This document shows, in pieces, positions 1-8,492 of a DNA stretch of 64,000 nucleotides. Under the pieces are notes generated by a model. The model was not told where the DNA came from. It ran no database searches and saw only the letters and a list, made by a program, of their open reading frames with translations. The stretch spans positions 124,001-188,000 of the forward strand of contig NZ_SRLB01000004.1 of the NCBI RefSeq assembly GCF_004745635.1, read 5' to 3'. Position 1 is the stretch's first letter, and each line of letters starts with the position of its first letter. This DNA comes from Methylobacterium nonmethylotrophicum. GTDB taxonomy: Bacteria > Pseudomonadota > Alphaproteobacteria > Rhizobiales > Beijerinckiaceae. A program made the translations under genes and the position numbers.

Positions 1-600
1 CGCCATCGCGCCGTCGGCGGGGTTCATGTCGGTGTCGGTCGATCCCGGCTGGACCAGGTTCACGGTGATGCCGCGGGGGCCGAGCTCGCGCGCCAGGCCC
101 CGGTTGAACGCCAGCAGGGCGGATTTCGTCATCGAATAGACCGTCACGCCCGGGTAGGGCACGCGCTCGGCGAGGCACGAGCCGATCGAGATGATCCGGC
201 CGCCCTCGCCGAGATGCGAGATGGCGGCCTGCGAGGCCAGCACGACCGCGCGGACGTTCACGGCGAGGAGCGCGTCGATGTCGGCGAGCGCCATCTCGGC
301 CAGCGGGCCGCCCCGGGCGATGCCGGCATTGTTCACCAGGATGTCGAGCCCGCCGAGCGCCGCGACGGCCTCGCCCACCGAGCGCGTCACCGCCGCGGCG
401 TCGGCGCTGTCGGCCTGGATCGCGACGGCGCGGCGGCCCTTCGCCTCGACGGCGCGGACGACCTCCGCCGCACGGTCGGCGGACCGCTCGTACGTGATGG
501 CGACGTCCGCGCCCTTCTCCGCCAGCGCCAGCGCGATGGCGGCCCCGATGCCGCGGGAGGCGCCCGTCACGAGGGCGCGCCGTCCTGCAAGTTCGCTCAT
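1..600 (-). CDS. SDR family oxidoreductase (3' end cut by window edge)
   Basis: The reverse strand reads MSELAGRRALVTGASRGIGA from 600 and stays open to the window edge, giving about 200 residues. The TGASRGIG dinucleotide-binding motif, the NNAG motif and a catalytic Ser-Tyr-Lys set (S in IISIGS, Y and K in YSMTK) identify a classical NAD(P)-dependent short-chain dehydrogenase/reductase; the family is usually near 245 residues, so the last 40-50 are missing. Substrate cannot be deduced. It diverges from a TetR regulator 82 bp away and shares an operator-like intergenic region with it, which suggests it is that regulator's target. Confidence 0.93.
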   Translation of the reverse strand, partial: MSELAGRRALVTGASRGIGAAIALALAEKGADVAITYERSADRAAEVVRAVEAKGRRAVAIQADSADAAAVTRSVGEAVAALGGLDILVNNAGIARGGPLAEMALADIDALLAVNVRAVVLASQAAISHLGEGGRIISIGSCLAERVPYPGVTVYSMTKSALLAFNRGLARELGPRGITVNLVQPGSTDTDMNPADGAMA

Positions 601-610
601 GGTCCCGTCT

Positions 611-690
611 TTCTGTATCGATCGACACAGAAATCGCTAGGCGCGTTGTGGAGTGGGGTCAAGCGATTTATATAACGATCGATGCAGAAT
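611..690. promoter_or_regulatory. Divergent SDR/TetR control region with two operator-like sites
   Basis: A 22-bp near-palindrome at 611-632 (20 of 22 positions symmetric, centre ATCGATCG) and an inverted, related site at 671-690 (TCTGCATCGATCG on the reverse strand) flank the gap between the SDR and TetR genes. TATAAC at 671-676 would serve as a -10 box for the TetR gene and would put the transcript start at or next to its ATG at 682. Autoregulation and co-regulation of the SDR are inferred from this layout. Confidence 0.6.
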
Positions 691-1335
691 TCGCCGCCCA
701 CCAAACCTCCATGCGGGCCGCCGGGCCGCGGCCGCGGCCGGCCGCGCGGGTTCGACCGCGACGCCGCCCTGGCGGGGGCGATGCGCCTGTTCTGGCACAA
801 GGGTTTTTCCGCGACCTCGATCGCCGAGCTGACCGAGGCGATGGGAATCGGCTCGCCGAGCCTCTACGCGGCGTTCGGCTCCAAGGAGGCCCTCTACGCC
901 GAGGCCCTGCGCCATTACGGCGAGCGCTACGAGGCGTTGGCCTGGGGCAACTTCGCCGCGGCCAGGACCGCGCGCGGGGCGGTCGAGGCGCTGCTGATGG
1001 ATTCGGCCGCCGCCCTGACCGGGTCCTGCGGGCGCGAGGAGCCGACCGGCTGCATGGTGACGCTCTCGGCCGCCGGCAGCGAGGGCCATGCGGAACTCGG
1101 GGCGATCGTGCGCGCCGCCCGGGCCTATGGGCTGGAGCGGGTCCGGGCGCGCCTCGCCCGCGCGGTGGCCGACGGCGAGATCGACCCGTCGGTCGACATT
1201 GCGGCCCTGGCCCGGTTCGTGATGACGGTGCAGAACGGGATGTCGCTCCAGGCGCGCGACGGCGCGAGCCGGGCGGAGCTCGAGGCGGTGGCCGCCCACG
1301 CGATGCTGGTGTGGGACGCGCGCCTGCGCGGCTGA
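682..1335 (+). CDS. TetR/AcrR family transcriptional regulator
   Basis: This 217-residue protein has a proline/arginine-rich leader and then the TetR helix-turn-helix (about residues 24-70, with SLYAAFGSKEALYAEA as recognition helix and following turn), followed by an all-helical ligand domain. The ATG at 682 has no Shine-Dalgarno sequence and lies inside an operator-like site downstream of a TATAAC box, so translation may be leaderless. It diverges from the SDR gene and probably represses both. It resembles the TetR at 42505-43110 in domain sequence and in promoter layout. The inducer is unknown. Confidence 0.9.
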   Translation: MQNSPPTKPPCGPPGRGRGRPRGFDRDAALAGAMRLFWHKGFSATSIAELTEAMGIGSPSLYAAFGSKEALYAEALRHYGERYEALAWGNFAAARTARGAVEALLMDSAAALTGSCGREEPTGCMVTLSAAGSEGHAELGAIVRAARAYGLERVRARLARAVADGEIDPSVDIAALARFVMTVQNGMSLQARDGASRAELEAVAAHAMLVWDARLRG

Positions 1336-1464
1336 GGGCCGGGATCCCTCCGGAGCCGCAAGGCTGATCGTCAGACGACTCGGCCGGCGGTGAGCGGGCC
1401 GGCCCGCATGGCAGCGCATGCAGGTCAAGTTCTTACACAGTCCGCCGCGCCGCGCGCGCGTCGA

Positions 1465-1501
1465 TTGACGGCCCGCTTCCGGCATCGATAGGGTGCCGGA
1501 A
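1465..1501 (+). promoter_or_regulatory. Promoter and inverted repeat abutting the fsr start codon
   Basis: TTGACG at 1465-1470 is followed after 17 bp by ATAGGG at 1488-1493, a weak -10 candidate. An 8-bp perfect inverted repeat (TTCCGGCA at 1477-1484, TGCCGGAA at 1494-1501) spans the -10 and ends on the first base of the ATG. There is no ribosome binding site. The arrangement suggests a leaderless transcript under a repressor bound at the repeat. Confidence 0.4.
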
Positions 1502-2691
1502 TGCCCTCAGCCTCGCTCGTCTCATCCGCCGCCCGCCCCGCCATGCCGGTGCTGGCCGCGCTCAGCGTCGCGCATCTCCTGAACGACACGCTGCAATCGA
1601 TGATCCCGGCGATCTATCCGCTGGTCAAGGACGCCTACCACCTCGACTTCGCGCAGATCGGCCTCATCACGCTCGCCTTCCAGGTCACGTCCTCGCTGCT
1701 GCAGCCGCTGCTCGGCTACGTGACCGACCGCCGGCCGTGGCCGCACGCGATGGTGGCCGGGATGGCCGCGACGCTGGCCGGGATCCTCGGCCTGTCCTTC
1801 GCGTCGAATTACGGGATGGTGCTGGCCGCGGCGGCGCTCGTCGGCACGGGCTCGGCCGTCTTCCATCCGGAGGCGACCCGGATGGCGCGCCACGCCGCGG
1901 CGGGACGCCAGGGCCTCGCGCAGGGCGTGTTTCAGATCGGCGGCCATGTCGGCTACGCGATCGGCCCGCTGCTCGCCGCCGCCATCGTGGTCCCGCACGG
2001 CCAGGCGAGCCTGTCCTGGTTCTCAGGAATCGCGATTCTCGCGATGCTGCTGATGTCCTGGACCGTCTCGCTCTACACGAGCGCGCGCCGCCAGCAGGCT
2101 GCCGCGGGCACGAAGCAGGCGGAGGGGAAAGCGGCGATGCCGGCCGGTCGCGTCGCCTTCGCGATGACGATCCTGGTCCTGCTGCTGATGTCGAAGAACG
2201 CCTACCAGGCGAGCTTCACCTCCTACTACACGTTCTACCTGATCGAGCGGTTCGGGGTGAGCGTGCAGGCCTCGCAGCTGATGCTGTTCGCCTTCCTGGT
2301 GGTCGGCGCGGCGGGCGTCATCCTGGGCGGCATGCTGGGCGACCGGATCGGCCGCGGGCGCGTCATCTGGATCTCGATCCTCGGCCCGCTGCCCCTCGCG
2401 CTCCTCCTGCCGCATGCCGACCTGTTCTGGACCGGCGTGCTCGGCGTGCTCGCCAGCTTCATCATGGCGAGCGCCTTCTCGTCGATCCTGATCTACGCGA
2501 TCGACCTCGTGCCCCACCGCGTCGGCCTCGTCGGCGGCCTGTTCTACGGCCTGTCGTTCGGGCTCGGCGGGCTCGCGGCGGGCGGGCTCGGCCTCCTGGC
2601 CGACCGGCTCGGCATCGTCGAGGTGTTCCGCCTCTGCGCCTACCTGCCGGCCATTGGGCTCCTGGCCTTCCTGCTGCCGCGGCGGGTGTGA
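1501..2691 (+). CDS. fsr: MFS exporter of the fosmidomycin-resistance (Fsr) family
   Basis: The 396-residue product has 12 predicted membrane segments and the Fsr family start, HLLNDTLQSMIPAIYPL, near residues 25-41, with YVTDRRPWP in the first cytoplasmic loop and GDRIGRGRV after the mid-protein loop. Family members are inner-membrane drug/proton antiporters; Escherichia coli Fsr gives fosmidomycin resistance and is of similar length. The stretch near residues 195-215 is the polar central loop. It stands alone, with a hairpin directly over its start codon. The actual substrate here is an inference from the family. Confidence 0.9.
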   Translation: MPSASLVSSAARPAMPVLAALSVAHLLNDTLQSMIPAIYPLVKDAYHLDFAQIGLITLAFQVTSSLLQPLLGYVTDRRPWPHAMVAGMAATLAGILGLSFASNYGMVLAAAALVGTGSAVFHPEATRMARHAAAGRQGLAQGVFQIGGHVGYAIGPLLAAAIVVPHGQASLSWFSGIAILAMLLMSWTVSLYTSARRQQAAAGTKQAEGKAAMPAGRVAFAMTILVLLLMSKNAYQASFTSYYTFYLIERFGVSVQASQLMLFAFLVVGAAGVILGGMLGDRIGRGRVIWISILGPLPLALLLPHADLFWTGVLGVLASFIMASAFSSILIYAIDLVPHRVGLVGGLFYGLSFGLGGLAAGGLGLLADRLGIVEVFRLCAYLPAIGLLAFLLPRRV

Positions 2692-2731
2692 GGGCGGGCC
2701 GGACCGCGGCCCGGCCCGAGATCGCCCCCCG

Positions 2732-3379
2732 TCACGCGGCCGGGCGTGACGCCGGCATCCCGCCCCGGAGCGCGGTGTAGCTCGTGATCAGGTTGCGGTA
2801 GTCCGGGATGTGGTCCGACACCAGGGTCGCCAGCCCCTCCACGTCCCGGCGCCAGTCCCGCTGCAGCTCGCAGGCGACCGCGAACCAGTTCATCAGCTGC
2901 GCGCCCGCGGCGGTCATGCGGCTCCAGGCGGCCTCGCGCACGGCCTCGTTGAAGGTGCCGGACGCGTCCGTGACCACGAACACCTCGTAGCCCTCCGCGA
3001 TCGCCGACAGGGCCGGGAAGGCGACGCAGACCTCCGTGACGACCCCGGCGATGATCAGCTGCCGGCGTCCGGTGGCCTTGATGGCGGCGACGAAGTCGGG
3101 GTTGTCCCAGGCGTTGATCTGGCCGGGCCGGGCGATGAAGGGCGCGTCCGGGAACTTGGCCTTCAGCTCCGGCATGATCGGGCCGTTCGGCCCCTCCTCG
3201 AAGCTGGTGGTCAGGATGGTCGGCAGCCGGAAGAACGCGGCGAGGTCGGCGACGGCCAGCACGTTGTTCTTGAACCGGTCCGGGTCGACGTCGCGCACCA
3301 GGGACAGGAGCCCGGCCTGATGGTCGACCAGGAGGACGACGGCCTGGTCGAGGTCGAGGCGGGAATAGGGCTTGGTCAT
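2732..3379 (-). CDS. ycaC: YcaC-like isochorismatase-family cysteine hydrolase
   Basis: The 215-residue product starts at the ATG at 3379 behind GGAGAC; a much longer upstream open frame is spurious. It matches E. coli YcaC throughout, including VDHQAGLLSLVRD, NAWDN and VVTEVCVAFPALSAI. D19 and C118 sit where the catalytic Asp and Cys of the family lie, and R84 is near the position of the third catalytic residue. YcaC proteins form octameric assemblies and their physiological substrate is not settled. It diverges from the yghU gene, which suggests a shared detoxification role. Confidence 0.92.
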   Translation of the reverse strand: MTKPYSRLDLDQAVVLLVDHQAGLLSLVRDVDPDRFKNNVLAVADLAAFFRLPTILTTSFEEGPNGPIMPELKAKFPDAPFIARPGQINAWDNPDFVAAIKATGRRQLIIAGVVTEVCVAFPALSAIAEGYEVFVVTDASGTFNEAVREAAWSRMTAAGAQLMNWFAVACELQRDWRRDVEGLATLVSDHIPDYRNLITSYTALRGGMPASRPAA

Positions 3380-3658
3380 CGTCGTCTCCGTCGCTCGGGC
3401 GCCCCCGGCGCCGTCGTGATGGGCTGACTGTGCCGTGCCGCCGCTCGATAGAAAACAGAAACGATCGAAATTCATCGTTTCCAAAAATACGCTCTTCACC
3501 CGAATGGGATTGCCCGGAGGCCGCGCCTGGTCGGCACGAACTCGCCTCGCGCGGTCATCCGTGCTCAAAGTCGCCGGTCTCGCGTCCGGTCCTCGGAGGC
3601 GGCTCCCGCGAGCCGCCCTCGCACCCCGTCGCACCGGACCGACCCCGGAGAGCATCCC

Positions 3659-4531
3659 ATGAGCGATCAAGCCGAGTACGTGCCGCCGAAGGTCTGGACC
3701 TGGGACCGGGAGAGCGGCGGCCGCTTCGCCAGCATCAACCGCCCGGTCGCGGGGGCGACGCACGAGAAGGCGCTGCCGGTCGGCCGCCATCCGCTCCAGC
3801 TCTACTCGCTCGGCACGCCGAACGGGCAGAAGGTCACGATCCTGCTGGAGGAGCTGCTCGCCCTCGGTCATGCCGGCGCCGAGTACGATGCCTGGCTGAT
3901 CCGCATCGGCGACGGCGACCAGTTCGGCTCGGGCTTCGTCGCGGCCAACCCGAACTCGAAGATCCCGGCCCTCGTGGACCGCAGCGGCGCGACGCCGGTC
4001 CGGGTGTTCGAATCGGGCGCGATCCTGACCTACCTCGCCGAGAAGTTCGGCGCCTTCCTGCCGACCGAGCCGGCGGCGCGGGCCGAGACGCTGTCCTGGC
4101 TCTTCTGGCAGATGGGCTCGGCGCCGTTCCTGGGCGGCGGCTTCGGCCACTTCTACGCCTACGCGCCGGCGAAGCTCGAATACCCGATCAACCGCTACGC
4201 CATGGAGACCAAGCGCCAGCTCGACGTGCTCGACCGGCGGCTCGCCGAGACGGAGTTCGTGGCGGGTGACGCCTACACGATCGCCGACATGGCGATCTGG
4301 CCCTGGTACGGCGGCCTGGTGAAGGGCTGGCTCTACGGCGCGGCCGAGTTCCTGGCGGTCGGGGAGTACCGCCACGTGGGGCGCTGGGCCGACCAGATCC
4401 TGGCGCGGCCGGCGGTGCAGCGCGGGCGCAAGGTCAACCGCCTCACCGGCGAGCCCGCCGACCAGCTCCACGAGCGCCACGACGCGAGCGACTTCGACAC
4501 GAAGACCCAGGACAAGCTCGCCGAGAAGTAG
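3659..4531 (+). CDS. yghU: YghU-type glutathione S-transferase / disulfide-bond oxidoreductase
   Basis: The 290-residue protein matches the Nu-class GST YghU of E. coli (288 residues) in length and layout. An N-terminal extension carries the YVPPKVWTW motif, the thioredoxin-like GST domain spans roughly residues 45-130 with LYSLGTPNGQKV, NPNSKIPAL and FESGAILTYLAEK, and the helical C-terminal domain follows with VAGDAYTIADMAIWPW. Family members bind two glutathione molecules and reduce disulfides or organic peroxides in the cytosol. The start codon has GGAG eight bases upstream. The gene is divergent from the YcaC-like hydrolase and convergent with a TetR gene. Confidence 0.94.
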   Translation: MSDQAEYVPPKVWTWDRESGGRFASINRPVAGATHEKALPVGRHPLQLYSLGTPNGQKVTILLEELLALGHAGAEYDAWLIRIGDGDQFGSGFVAANPNSKIPALVDRSGATPVRVFESGAILTYLAEKFGAFLPTEPAARAETLSWLFWQMGSAPFLGGGFGHFYAYAPAKLEYPINRYAMETKRQLDVLDRRLAETEFVAGDAYTIADMAIWPWYGGLVKGWLYGAAEFLAVGEYRHVGRWADQILARPAVQRGRKVNRLTGEPADQLHERHDASDFDTKTQDKLAEK

Positions 4532-4588
4532 ACGCGCGCGGTGCGGGATCCGGGGTGGCGGGCGGGAGCGCCCGGCTCCCCTCTCCCG

Positions 4589-5131
4589 TCACCCGGCGAC
4601 CGCGGCGCGGGCCGCCTCGATCAGGTCATTGGCCAGCGCCTCGTCGTCGACCGCCCGCGCGAGGACGACGGCCCCGACGAGGGTCGACAGGTTCGCCAGG
4701 GCGCGCTGCTTGCGGCGCTCCTTCGCCACCTTCGGCATCAGCTCGGCCAAGAGGCCGGCGAGGCCCCGGACGCCGTGGGTGAAGCGCGCGCGCACCGAAC
4801 TGCCCGGCGGCTCGCGGGCGACGTCGTTGGCGAGCGCGGCGAGCGGACAGCCCCGGCCGGGGGACTGGACGTGCCCGAGGGAGAGATAGTTCGCGATCAG
4901 CGCGTCCAGCGTCCCCCGGTTCTCCTCGGCGAGGGCCGCGTCGAACGCCTCGACCGCCAGCGCGTCCTTGTTGGCGAACTGCCCGTAGAACCCGCCATGG
5001 GTGAGGCCGGCGGCCGCCATGATGTCGGCGACGCCGACGCCGTGCAGGCCGCGCTCGCGAAACAGGGTCGCGGCGACCTCGACCACCCGTTGACGGTTGA
5101 GCTTGGCTTGCTCCTGCGAGACTCTGGGCAT
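4589..5131 (-). CDS. TetR/AcrR family regulator beside the RND pump
   Basis: This 180-residue regulator begins MPRVSQEQAK and has a TetR helix-turn-helix at about residues 9-55 (VADIMAAAGLTHGGFYGQFANKD, split here as the recognition helix and the FYGQF turn). The C-terminal half includes GRGCPLAAL, a cysteine motif seen in one branch of the family that contains redox or xenobiotic sensors. It lies 244 bp downstream of the RND permease on the same strand, with a palindromic repeat between them. Control of the pump is likely by position, but no operator shared with the pump promoter could be recognised. Confidence 0.9.
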   Translation of the reverse strand: MPRVSQEQAKLNRQRVVEVAATLFRERGLHGVGVADIMAAAGLTHGGFYGQFANKDALAVEAFDAALAEENRGTLDALIANYLSLGHVQSPGRGCPLAALANDVAREPPGSSVRARFTHGVRGLAGLLAELMPKVAKERRKQRALANLSTLVGAVVLARAVDDEALANDLIEAARAAVAG

Positions 5132-5228
5132 GGCGCGATCCTTCGCTGGAAGCTCCGATATAGATGCCTGGCGTCCTTGATGAAGGGCGCCGATCGCGCC
5201 TGCCGCAGGGCTGTTCGGGGAAAGACGA

Positions 5229-5340
5229 GGCGCGGGATTTCCCCTCTCCCCGCGACGAAGTCGGGCTTGCCCGACTTCGCACCTTGCTTGGCAGATCTCG
5301 GGCAAGCCCGGGATCTGGCGGGGAGAGGAGAACCCGCGCC
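5229..5340. repeat. Intergenic palindromic repeat (CCCCTCTCCC family)
   Basis: Arms GGCGCGGGATTTCCCCTCTC (from 5229) and its near complement ending at 5340 enclose two further hairpins, one from GAAGTCGGGC with its complement at 5257-5278 and one from GATCTCGGGC with AGCCCGGGATC near 5295-5315. The same CCCCTCTCCC/GGGAGAGGGG core occurs again at 24383-24546. It is probably a REP-like extragenic element and may also end transcription of the RND operon. Confidence 0.6.
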
Positions 5341-5375
5341 CCTCTTGTTGCGGCGCGCGCCTGCAGGCAGCGCCC

Positions 5376-8300
5376 TCACACCGAGACGGGCAGCCCCGAC
5401 GGCGCGCCGGCGGTGCCGGGATGCGCCGCCGCCCCGGCCTCGCCCGGCCGGCGGACCCGGAACCACAGGGCGTAGAGCGCGGGCAGGAACAGCAGGGTCA
5501 GCACCGTCCCGACGCCGACGCCGCCGATCAGCACGTAGGCCAGCGCCCCCCAGAACACCGAGTGGGTCAGCGGGATGAAGGCCAGCATCGCGGCCGCCGC
5601 CGTCAGGATGACGGGGCGCGCCCGGCGCACCGTCGATTCCACGATGGCATCGTAGTCCGACAGTCCCGCCGCCCGGTCGTGATGGATCTGGTCGACCAGG
5701 ATCAGGGTGTTGCGCATCAGGATGCCCGACAGCGCGATCAGCCCGAGGATCGCGTTGAAGCCGAAGGGCTGGTGGAAGACCAAGAGCGTCGGCGCGGCCC
5801 CGACCAGGCCGAGCGGGGCGGTGGCGAAGACCATGACCATGGTGGTGAACGAGCGCACCTGGATCATGATGACGGTGAGCGTCACGATCAGCATCAGCGG
5901 GAAGACCGCCACCAGCGACGCCATCGCCTTCGCGCTCTCCTCCACCGCGCCGGCCGTGTCGATGCGGTAGCCGGGCGGCAGCGTCGCCTTGATCGGCGCG
6001 AGCAGGGGGAAGATCTGCGCGTGGATGTCCGGCGGCTGCCGGCCGTCGCGCACGTCGCCCTGGACACGGACATACGTCTCGCGGTTGTAGCGCTTGAGCA
6101 CCGCGTCCTCGTTGCGGGTCTCGAGCCGCGCGACCTGGGACACCGGCACCTGGCGCCCGTCCTTCGTGGCGAGCGTCAGGTCGCCGATGTCGCCGAGCGA
6201 GCGCCGCTCGGGGCCGGGGCTGCGCAGGAGCACGTCGACCGCGCGCAGGTTCTCGCGCACCTGGGTCGCCGGCGTGCCGGTCAGGTAGCTCTGCAATTGC
6301 TGCCCGGCCTCCTTCGGCGTCAGGCCGATCAGGCGCAGGCGCTCCTGGTCGAGGACGAGGCGCAGGTTCGGGGTCTTGTTGCCCCAGTCGAGGTGGACGA
6401 GCCGCATGTTGGGGTTGGCCGCCATCACCTCGGCCACCTGCGCGGCGATGCCCCGGATGACGTCGAGGTCGGGCCCGACCACCCGGAAGGCGACCGGGAA
6501 GCGGATCGGCGGCCCGAACACGATCTGCAGCACGCGCACCCGCGCCTCGGGGAACCGGCCCTCGTCGACGAGCCGGCGCACCTTGGCCCGGAGCACGTCG
6601 CGGGCTTGCGAATCGGCGGTCTGGACGACGATCTGCGCGAAGGCCGGATCGGGCAATTCGGGGTCGAAGGAGAGCACGAAGCGCGGCATGCCCTGGCCGA
6701 CATAGCTCGTGATCTCGCGCGCCTCCGGCAGTTCCCGCAACGCCGCCTCGACCTTCCTGACGCTCGCCTCCGTGGTGGCGAAGGCCGAGCCCGTCGGCAG
6801 CGTCACCTCGACGATCAGCTCGGCCCGCTCGGAATTGGGGAAGAACTGCTGCTCGACCTTGCCCATGGCGGCCACGGCGCCGGCGAACAGCGCCACGGTG
6901 ATGCCGGCGGCCATCCACTTGTGGTCGACCGAGAGCCGCACGATCCGGCGCAGGCGCTGGTAGTTCCTGGTGGCGTAGATCGCGTCGTGCCCGCCTTCGA
7001 CCTCTTTGATGGTCGGCAGGAGCTTGACCCCGAGATAGGGCGTGAAGGTCACCGCCACGACCCACGAGACGATCAGCGAGAAGGCCACCACCCAGAAGAT
7101 GTTGCCGGCATACTCGCCCGCCGTGGAGGCGGCGAAGCCCACCGGCAGGAAGCCCGCGATGGTGACCAGCGTGCCGGTGAGCATCGGGGCGGCGGTGGCG
7201 CTCCAGGCGTGGGTGGCCGCCGCGATCCGGTCGGCGCCCTCCTCCATGCGCACCACCATCATCTCGATGGCGATGATCGCGTCGTCGACGAGGAGCCCCA
7301 GCGAGATGATGAGCGCCCCGAGCGTGATCCGGTCGAAGTCGCGGCCGGTGACCATCATCACCACGAACACCGCCGAGAGGGTGAGCGGCACCGCGAGCGC
7401 CACCACGATGCCGACCCGGAAGCCGAGCGCCACGAGGCTGACCACGATCACCACCCCGAGGGCGGTGAAGAACTTGACCATGAACTCGTGGATCGCGTCG
7501 TCGATGACCTTCGCCTGGTCGGTGATCTTGGTGAAGGTGACGCCGGTCGGCAGTTCCCGGTGGATCGCCGCCTCCTCGGCGGCGAGCGCCGCGCCCAGCG
7601 CGAGGCCGTTGAAGCCCGGCTTCATCACGAGGCCGAGCATCAGGGCGGGCTCGCCGTCGTTGCGGATCGCGAAGGACTTGGGATCCTCGTAGCCGCGCCT
7701 GACCTCGGCGATGTCGCCGAGCTTGAGGCTGCGGTCGCCGGCCGCGACCGGCAGCTCGCGGATCGCGTCGAGCCCGTCGATGGCGCCGTCGAGCCGCAGG
7801 TACACGCGCGGGCCGGTGGTCTCGACGAAGCCCGCCGGCGTCACGTCGTTCTGGTTGGCGAGCGAGGCCAGGAGCTGCTGGCCGGTGATGCCGAGGGTGG
7901 CGAGGCGCTGGTACGAGATCTCGACGAAGATCTTCTGGGCCTGCTCGCCCAGGATGTTGATCTTCTCGACCCCGGGCACCCGCAGGAGGCGCTGGCGCAG
8001 ATCCTCGGCCCGCAGCACCAGGTGCCGTTGCGGCAGGCCCTTCGCCTGGAGCGCGTAGAGGGCGAAGTAGATGTCCGAGAACTCGTCGTTGAACAGCGGC
8101 CCGAGCACCCCGCGCGGCAGGCTGGCGGCCTGGTCGGAGAGCTTCTTGCGCGCCTGGTAGAACTCCGATTGGAGCTTGGCCGGCGGCATGTTGTCCTTGA
8201 AGACGACCTTCATCAGCATCAGGCCGGGCCGCACCGTCGTCTCGACGCGGTCGTAGTAGACGAGCTCCTGCAGGCGCTTCTCGAGCGGGTCGGCGACCTG

Positions 8301-8492
8301 GCGCTGCATCTCGTCGGTGGTCGCGCCGGGCCAGGCGGCCGACACCGCCATCACCTTCACGGTGAAGGCGGGGTCCTCGGCCCGCCCGAGCTTCTGGAAG
8401 GCGAACAGGCCCGCGCCGGTGAGCGCCAGGAGGAGGAAGAGCGTGACGGCCCGCTCGCGGACCGCCAGCGCCGAGAGGTTGAAGCCGCTCAT
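5376..8492 (-). CDS. RND family efflux permease (AcrB-like, HAE type)
   Basis: The 1038-residue protein has the RND layout: an N-terminal membrane helix (ALAVRERAVTLFLLLALTG), a large periplasmic loop, a cluster of membrane helices, a second periplasmic loop and a final helix cluster. The proton-relay acidic pair appears in GLLVDDAIIAIEMMV near residue 400. SAAWPGATTDEMQ is the conserved segment after helix 1. Such permeases use the proton gradient to expel drugs, solvents or lipids through a trimer linked to an adaptor and an outer-membrane channel. The start overlaps the adaptor gene by 4 bp. No outer-membrane factor gene is nearby, so it probably borrows one. Confidence 0.95.
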   Translation of the reverse strand: MSGFNLSALAVRERAVTLFLLLALTGAGLFAFQKLGRAEDPAFTVKVMAVSAAWPGATTDEMQRQVADPLEKRLQELVYYDRVETTVRPGLMLMKVVFKDNMPPAKLQSEFYQARKKLSDQAASLPRGVLGPLFNDEFSDIYFALYALQAKGLPQRHLVLRAEDLRQRLLRVPGVEKINILGEQAQKIFVEISYQRLATLGITGQQLLASLANQNDVTPAGFVETTGPRVYLRLDGAIDGLDAIRELPVAAGDRSLKLGDIAEVRRGYEDPKSFAIRNDGEPALMLGLVMKPGFNGLALGAALAAEEAAIHRELPTGVTFTKITDQAKVIDDAIHEFMVKFFTALGVVIVVSLVALGFRVGIVVALAVPLTLSAVFVVMMVTGRDFDRITLGALIISLGLLVDDAIIAIEMMVVRMEEGADRIAAATHAWSATAAPMLTGTLVTIAGFLPVGFAASTAGEYAGNIFWVVAFSLIVSWVVAVTFTPYLGVKLLPTIKEVEGGHDAIYATRNYQRLRRIVRLSVDHKWMAAGITVALFAGAVAAMGKVEQQFFPNSERAELIVEVTLPTGSAFATTEASVRKVEAALRELPEAREITSYVGQGMPRFVLSFDPELPDPAFAQIVVQTADSQARDVLRAKVRRLVDEGRFPEARVRVLQIVFGPPIRFPVAFRVVGPDLDVIRGIAAQVAEVMAANPNMRLVHLDWGNKTPNLRLVLDQERLRLIGLTPKEAGQQLQSYLTGTPATQVRENLRAVDVLLRSPGPERRSLGDIGDLTLATKDGRQVPVSQVARLETRNEDAVLKRYNRETYVRVQGDVRDGRQPPDIHAQIFPLLAPIKATLPPGYRIDTAGAVEESAKAMASLVAVFPLMLIVTLTVIMIQVRSFTTMVMVFATAPLGLVGAAPTLLVFHQPFGFNAILGLIALSGILMRNTLILVDQIHHDRAAGLSDYDAIVESTVRRARPVILTAAAAMLAFIPLTHSVFWGALAYVLIGGVGVGTVLTLLFLPALYALWFRVRRPGEAGAAAHPGTAGAPSGLPVSV

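Noticed and set aside
3380..4480. A long N-terminal extension of the YcaC-like gene in the same frame
   Set aside because: The extension runs antisense to yghU, and YcaC proteins start exactly at MTKPYSRLD, where a ribosome binding site is present.
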